Below are positions 52,923-64,000 of a DNA stretch of 64,000 nt, in pieces. The position numbers and the translations under genes are program-made. How positions within the stretch are numbered: position 1 is the stretch's first letter; each line of letters begins with the position of its first letter. Source of the DNA: Cepaea nemoralis (taxonomy: Eukaryota; Mollusca; Gastropoda; Stylommatophora; Helicidae); NCBI GenBank assembly GCA_014155875.1, contig JACEFZ010018140.1, forward strand, positions 182,001 through 246,000, in the 5' to 3' direction. Under the pieces are notes generated by a model. It was given only the letters and a program-made list of their open reading frames with translations, was not told where the DNA came from and searched no databases.

Positions 52923-54807
52923 TCTTATATATAAAAGGCAATGTGTGTGGATATGTATGTCCTTTATGCGTTCGCGAACGGCCCATCCGATTGAGATGAA
53001 ATTTTCTACACGCCTTCCTCTCATTCCAGCGCTACCAACTGTCATATTTTTGTTTCTTCTTCCTCCTCCTCCCTCCTACCCCTCCCTAAATACTTACGTA
53101 AATATATGATGATGATGATGAAAGAATCCCCGAACCAAAACGCTAGGACAAGCGAAGAAAATGACGTGACTACACAGAATCGTCTCACGGCAATCATCAT
53201 CATCATCAAGTGCCGTGCCGGCTGCGTAGGCGTTCATGGTTCTCCATAGATCTCAGTCTTTGGTTTTCTGGATCAACTCTGCTGCTGATATATATGCCTC
53301 CATGCCACGGCAATATCAATAACAATTCATCTTTTTATGTGTAGGAAGTTATCTACAGTCGTGTAAGAAGGGGAAGAACAAATCAATGGAAGGACCGAAA
53401 TCACAGAACCTAGACGAGTATGAATTCGGAATGGCGAACTCCCTCCTTATCCCTCTACCTCCTCCTTCTTCCTTCCCTCTCCCTTCTCTCCTCCCCCTCC
53501 TCCTCCTCCTCCTTCCTCCCTCATCCTCCTCCCTCCTCTCCCTCTTCCTCCTCCATCCTACTCCCTCCTCCTCCCACTACCTCCCCTCCTCTTCTTCCCT
53601 TCCCTCTTCCCCCTCTAGCCCCTCCTACCCTCCTCCCTTTCCTCCTCCCCTCCTCATTCTCTTTCCTCCCTCCTCCCTCCTCCTCCCTCCCTTCTCCTAC
53701 CCCCTACTCTCTCCCTCCTCCAATTCCTACCGTCTTCCCTCCCCTTCCTCCCCTTCTCTCCTCCTCTCTCATCCCTTTTTCCTTCCTCCCTCCCTCCACA
53801 TCCCTCCTCCTCCTCTCCCACTCCTCCTCCTACCCTCTTCCTCTTGCCCTCCCCCTCGTCCCTCCTCCGCCTCCCTCTTCCTCCTCCTTCTTTTCCTCCT
53901 CTCTCCTCCCTCCCCCTCCCTCTATCTCCTCCCTCCTCATCATTCCTCCTCGTCCTCCTCCTCCTTATACCTCTTCCTCCCTCCTCCTTCCCTCTCCCTT
54001 CTCCTCCCCTGCTTTTCTCCTCCCCCTCCCCCTTCTCCCTCCTCCTCTCCCGGCTACCTATTCCACCCTACTCCTCCTCCTCCTCCCTCCTCCTCCTCGC
54101 TCCACCTCTCTTCCTCCTACTCCTCCTCCTCTCTCCTCCCTCTACCTCCGTCCTCCTCCCTCTTCCTCCTACCCTACCTCATTCATTCACTTCTCCTCCT
54201 CCCGCCTCCCTCTAACCCTCTTCCTCCTCCTTCTCCTGCTCCTCCTCTTCTCCCCCTCTTCCTCCCTAATCCCTCCTCCTCCCTCACTATTCCTCCCTAC
54301 TCCTCCTCCTCCTCTCCTCCTACTTCTCTACTGCCATATCTCTTCCTCCCTCCTCCTCCTCCCTACTTCTCCCTCCTCCTTCCTCCTACTCCTCCTTTTT
54401 CTTCTTCTTCTGCTGCTGCTGCCGCCGCTCCATTTACCCAAGTTAATTGTTGGGGGAATATGTAAAGATCTTTCAAGTGCTCTTTCTAATGCTTTTTGTC
54501 CGTTTATCTAAGGTTGTTCTAACCGCAACCAATAAATGATTAGACAGACAGACAGACAGACAGACAGAGAGGGAGGGACAGACAGATAGTCAGACAGATA
54601 GATAGTCGGGAACGGGAACGGGAGCTTATATGACTACTTATATGAATTAAATGAGATGCTCCACACCAGGAGCCAGGCGATGCCGGGCAGGGTCAGACAG
54701 ACAGACAGACAGTCAGGAACGGGAACGGGAGCTTATATGACTACTTATATTAATTAAATGAGATGCTCCCCACCAGGGCCTGGGCGAAGCCGGGCCGGGT
54801 CTGCTAG
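52923..54807 (+). mobile_element. Complete non-autonomous Helitron-like element
   Basis: It starts TCTTATATATAAAAGGCAAT and ends GGGCCGGGTCTGCTAG, a GC-rich hairpin (GGGCGAAGCCGGGC) just before CTAG. The flanking bases are A (52922) and T (54808), the canonical A^T Helitron target. The 3' terminal region is present twice in tandem (about 54608-54693 and 54715-54807). It carries a captured LINE D1 3' end (about 53195-53320) and a (TCC)n tract. No Rep/helicase. Confidence 0.85.
53440..54410. repeat. (TCC)n-rich polypyrimidine tract
   Basis: About 970 bp of C/T, inside the Helitron-like element. It corresponds to the 1.9-kb tract at 27285. (GACA)n follows at 54540-54600. Confidence 0.97.
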
Positions 54808-54906
54808 TGTGACTATAAATGTTTTGCTTTAATCGAAATTAACGATTAATTAATCGTTAATTTTTCAAAAATTAACTATTAAATTTAAATGAATCAGTCA
54901 CAGTCA

Positions 54907-54907
<1 letters not shown>

Positions 54908-54942
<35 letters not shown>

Positions 54943-54960
54943 ATGTATATGTGTATATTG
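54908..54960. repeat. (TA)n/(TG)n microsatellite
   Basis: Short alternation, followed by 54961-55127 without recognised features. Confidence 0.9.
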
Positions 54961-55606
54961 ATTTATTTATATCCCCGCATGTCTTGCCATATGCAGACTG
55001 CTTAGTTATACACCATATGAAGTGACTAAGTGAATAATACTTTAGCTGAAACAAATAAAAGACATAGTCACAGGTGTTGTTCGAATGTGGAACATCTGTT
55101 ATCCCCACGGTAATTTTAAATTGACAGTCATGTCTTAGTCAGATATGACTGAGCTACCGTATAACAGTATACGGTGCTTTCTGTTAGCGTCGAATGTCGG
55201 GCGGCGCTTACCAAACCCGACACCCCACATTGTGCCAACGGCTTCGGGCGGAAAAGCGCAATTGGGTAGGGACAAACTTTATCCTGGTACGAGGAAATAC
55301 AACCTAAAGACAAAATGTCATAGCAGGGCAAACCAGGCCCCAAGCCTTGGGTGGCAGCTGGTCTAGAATCGAAGCTTCGAGAGGCGGACAGTTTGAGCAT
55401 TGCTTTGCTGAAACGGCAGCTTCTACAGCGTGTCTTGTTCCAGACGTATTGGTGTTAACATTCATTAGGAGTGAGCTAGGCAGGCCGAGAGAGGGATCAT
55501 GTTGCATGGGCAGCCCAGGCTTTGTGCTGTGGAGAGGTATACTCCATCCCTGGTCTTAACCGGTCTCGGAATCACAGCGGGAGGTAGATTTACGGCTTAT
55601 AAGTAT

Positions 55607-57890
<2,284 letters not shown>

Positions 57891-57959
57891 GACTATCGTG
57901 AACATCCTCACAAAAACGTTTAAAATTGGGAAACATGGAAAAATAGAAAAATTGTGAAA

Positions 57960-59980
57960 ATGAGCTGAAGCAAGCTACGAAGGATGTGCAGAAGTCTGAC
58001 AAGCAGTGTGCAAATGACTATTGGATCAAGTTACTTGAGTCCATTCAAAATGCAAGTGATAAGGGAAAAATCAGAAGCATGTATGAAGGGATAAGGAAAA
58101 CCTGTGGTCCAATGATCACAAGATGTACACCGCTGAAAACCTTGACAGGAGAAATCATCACTGATAAGAAACAGCAGATGGATAGATGGGTTGAACACTA
58201 TTTGGAGCTTTACTCAAGTGAGACCAAGCTAGCGGATGATGCCCTCAACGCCCTAAAGGTCCTGCCAACTCTTGACCACCTGGACACACTTCCCACCATA
58301 ACATAAGGATGGGATTTCAATAGAGGTTATCAGGAGTGGGCAAGACACACTCACTCTATTGATCCACCAGCTAATAGAGCTATGCTGGCGAGAAGGATAA
58401 GTCCCACGGCATTTCAAAGACTTAAGCATCATAACATTGTACAAGATTAAAGGCGACAGGAGCGACTGTAACGACTATAGGGGTATCTCACTTCTGTGTA
58501 TTGTCGGGAAAGCATTTGCCAGAACTGTTCGGCGCAGACTTCAAGTCCTGGAAGATCAAGTCTACCCCGAATCACAGACTGGATTCTGACAGAACAGGTC
58601 TACCATTGATATGATATTCCCATTGTGTCAAATGCAAGAAAAATGCCGTGAACAGAATCAGCTACTGTTTATTGCCTTCGTCGACCTCACAAAGGTATTT
58701 GATTTGGTCAGTCGTGAGGTTCTGTTAAAGACACTAAAGAAGATTGGCTGCTCACCAACTCTTCTGTCCATTGTGAAATCATTCCATACAGACATGAAGG
58801 CTTTAATCATGTTTGATGGTGCAACTTCAGAAGAATTTAAAATCAAGAATGAAGTTAAGCAAGGTTGTGTACTAGCACCCACCCTCTTTGGAATATACTT
58901 TTCACTTCTACTGAAATATGCCTTTCGTGATCAGGATGGTGGTATATACATTCACTCACGCTCAGATGGCGGACTCTACAATGCTCAGAGATTGAAGTCC
59001 AAGACCAAACAAAATTAGGAGGGTACTGATCCGAGAGTTGCTTTTTGCAGATGATGCTGCAGTTACGACGCACTCTGAGGAAGAATTACAACGTCCACTA
59101 TCTGCATTCTCCAATGCTTGTTCTGAATTTGGTTTAACAATGAGCAAAAAGAAGACACAAATTATGTCACAGAGTGCACATGGGGGTACCATCATTCTTT
59201 ATTGACGAAGCCGAACTGGAGATAGTAGACCATTTTATATATCTAGGATCAGTGGTAAATAGCAAATTATCCCTAGATCAGGATTGGTAAGGCAGCAACA
59301 ACAATGAACAGGTTACGAAAAAGGTTCTGGGAGAACATTAAGCTTACTGCCAAAACAAAAGTCCTTGTCCATAAGGCCTGTGTCCTTAGTACTCGTCATT
59401 TTGGCAGTGAAGCTTGGACAACTTACTCACACCAAGAGAAACGTTTAAACAGTTTTCAAATGCAGTGTCTGCGAAGAGTACTTGATATTAAGTGGCAAGA
59501 CAAAATCACAAATACTGAAGTATTGAAACATCAGATTGTGTGACGGTTCTTCCATGCTCAATCTTCGTAGACTTAGATGGATAGGACATCTTAGGAGGAT
59601 GGATGATGGTAGAATACCAAAGAGCATCTTTTTTGGTGAATTACAGATGGGTAGGAGATCTCAGGGTTGGCTTCTATTAGGTTACAAAGATGTGTGTAAG
59701 CGGGACATGATTGATACAGGCATTGATAATGCACATTGGGAGCAAGTCACCGCTGATCGTGTTGCATTGAGGGCAAATATCAGAAATAGAATAAAGGCAA
59801 AGGAGAAAATTATTGCAGATAAGTCACACACCGAACGTGTGAAACGCAAGATGGTGCATGATGGTGTAAATGACCATGTGTTCACATGCATCCACTGTGG
59901 ACGAACATTTACAGCGAGAAATTGGCCTGATCAGTCAAATTCGCTACCGCCATGGGTTGTAGATATTATGCCTTTTTGAA
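57960..59980 (+). pseudogene. LINE A RT and C2H2 finger, copy 3
   Basis: Linker and RT start (TLTGEIITDKKQQMDRWVEH), then about 55 bp deleted at 58304. RT: FVDLTKVFDLVSREVLLKTL, VKQGCVLAPTLFGIYF, LLFADDAAV (about 59038-59065). The C-terminal block is RRLRWIGHLRRMDD, then CIHCGRTFTARN with both finger cysteines present but the His region frameshifted. Multiple stops and frameshifts. In the linker it keeps the ancestral frame lost in copy 1. Confidence 0.8.
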
Positions 59981-60029
59981 GCACAGTGTAACAAACTATC
60001 GTCTGTCAAGACAACAAGGTGTCAATGAC

Positions 60030-61140
60030 TTGTGCTAATTTTCATGTTACATTCCCTACACACTTGGTTTAGACTATTCATGTGGTCTTGTAATTCAGCT
60101 TCTAATTTTGATATTAGTTCTTGGTCGTCCGCAAACAGGCGTTCTCTAATGGTTTAATTTGCAGATGGTTCTTCTTCTGTGTTCTCGTCATGTGGTGTTC
60201 TTTCGGTCTCTGTTTCGCTCGTTTCTTTACATATGTTGCGTATATAGATTATGAACAAGAGATGGAACAAGACACATCCTTGTCGTACACCAGATCTTAT
60301 GGTGAAGGGTTCTGAGTGTCCTCCAGTTGCTCTCACTATGCATTCACTGTTTTTGTTTGAGCTTCTACAAAGGCTCATAAGAAGTGTACTAACTCCATAT
60401 TGTTTAAGGATTTCCTACAGTTTGTTTCTATCTACTCTATTAAATGCCTTTACTTGGACGACAAAAGCCAAGTAGAGTGTTTCATTAAAATCGATTGATT
60501 TTTCTATAAGTTGTCTACGAATAAACATGGCATCTGTGCATCCTATGTTTTTTCCCAAATCCAAGTTGTGTTTCGCTTAGCTGGGGTTCCACAGTAGTTC
60601 GTAATCTTGTCTCAAGAATTGTGCAAAATATTTTCCCAGTATGACTCAAAGAGTAAATGCTTCTATGTTGTTTACAGTCTCATTTCCTGACTTTGTTTTT
60701 CAAAATTGGGATAATTATGGCGTTTCCCCAGTCTCGTGGTGTCTGTTGTTCTACCCAAACATGGTTGAATAGTCTATGTAGCAATGCTGCTCCTACTTCT
60801 CTTGCTGCTTTAATTAGTTAATTTGGTATTTCATCTTGTTCCGGTGATTTGTTCAGTGGGGCTAATCTTACGGCTTCTATAATTTCTTCTTTCAGTATGT
60901 CTGGTTCTAGTTCTTCGGCGGCATCTGTGTCGGTTTCTTGAATTCCTGTGACATTTAATGGAATATTGAGAAGTTGTTCGAAGTACTGCTTCCATTTTAT
61001 TAGGGTTTGATTTAGTTAACTTACTGTGTCTCTCCATTTTCGCTGTTAATTGTTTCAGTTGGGTCAAAGAGTTCTACTCTGGTTCTCATTGCACTTATCT
61101 TTTTGTAGAAGTTTCTAGTTGCTACCTTGTAGATTTTATT
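60030..61140 (-). pseudogene. LINE family G (RTE-like) RT fragment
   Basis: The minus strand carries KVATRNFYKKISAMR near 61130, an RT middle part (AFNRVDRNKL, then ILKQYGVSTLLMSLCRS), and RATGGHSEPFTIRSGVRQGC VLF at about 60300. The catalytic ADD lies in a degenerate region at about 60120-60190 and was not confirmed. Stops are frequent upstream. It differs from A, B, D and F and is a separate RTE-like family, though clade placement is by motif only. Confidence 0.65.
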
Positions 61141-61142
61141 TA

Positions 61143-64000
<2,858 letters not shown>

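Larger units (their letters stand above)
51858..54895 (+). mobile_element. hAT element copy 2, split by a Helitron-like element
   Basis: The left end has the same palindromic TTAACGATTAATTAATCG cluster (51867-51935) as the remnant at 1-682. The right end (54830-54890) has it again (AATTAACGATTAATTAATCG). Transposase remains lie at 52082-52860. A complete Helitron-like insertion occupies 52923-54807. Confidence 0.8.

Noticed and set aside
53386..54511. About 360-codon open frames over the second pyrimidine tract
   Set aside because: Same compositional artefact within the Helitron-like element.

Overview
The window is eukaryotic, intron-bearing, repeat-dominated animal DNA. It has spliced exons, tRNA-derived SINEs, APE-type LINEs, hAT and Helitron-like DNA transposons, a Maverick/Polinton-class remnant, a Ty3/gypsy LTR element and many micro/minisatellites. 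The mix suggests a marine invertebrate, and a lophotrochozoan such as a mollusc is my weak guess. There is no bacterial gene organisation, and almost every long reading frame is a transposon remnant or a low-complexity translation.

Host genes: two plus-strand exons (15096-15273 and 25212-25405) encode consecutive parts of an acid-sphingomyelinase-like phosphodiesterase of the SMPDL3 type. Their splice phases fit. The 9.9-kb intron between them is filled with a LINE, a non-autonomous hAT with an 8-bp target duplication, and a broken Polinton/adintovirus-like block on the minus strand. A probable signal-peptide first exon (48573-48642, +) starts another secreted-protein gene. All three exon ends run into short tandem duplications that repeat the 5' splice site.

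Layout: 1-682 hAT remnant (-); 692-4080 LINE family A copy 1 (+); 4203-5158 chimeric A/C element; 5252-7580 LINE B (-); 7663-13943 A copy 2, split by a family-C LINE (9287-10277, itself holding another inverted C insertion) and by a hAT (12032-13514); 14053-14283 SINE; 14615-25545 SMPDL3-like gene region; 25546-26640 SINE head, repeat H and LINE D; 26730-29205 Helitron-like element ending in a 1.9-kb (TCC)n tract; 29215-31940 LINE fragments; 32480-41640 a 40-bp minisatellite split by a nearly intact LTR retrotransposon (33031-40959, -); 41992-49985 LINE F, C and D fragments, SINEs and tetranucleotide arrays; 50345-51420 a 47-bp minisatellite; 51620-54895 an A 3' end, then a hAT split by a complete Helitron-like element (52923-54807); 55128-60028 A copy 3 with a CA-rich middle; 60030-61140 LINE G RT (-); 61145-64000 an uninterrupted A homopolymer, probably an assembly artefact.

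The most notable element is the LTR retrotransposon. It has Ty3/gypsy-type domains, but integrase lies before reverse transcriptase, which is the order of the Gmr1-like lineage. It also has a perfect 18-nt tRNA-Pro-type primer site, a 5-bp target duplication and nearly identical LTRs, and it carries one stop and one homopolymer frameshift.
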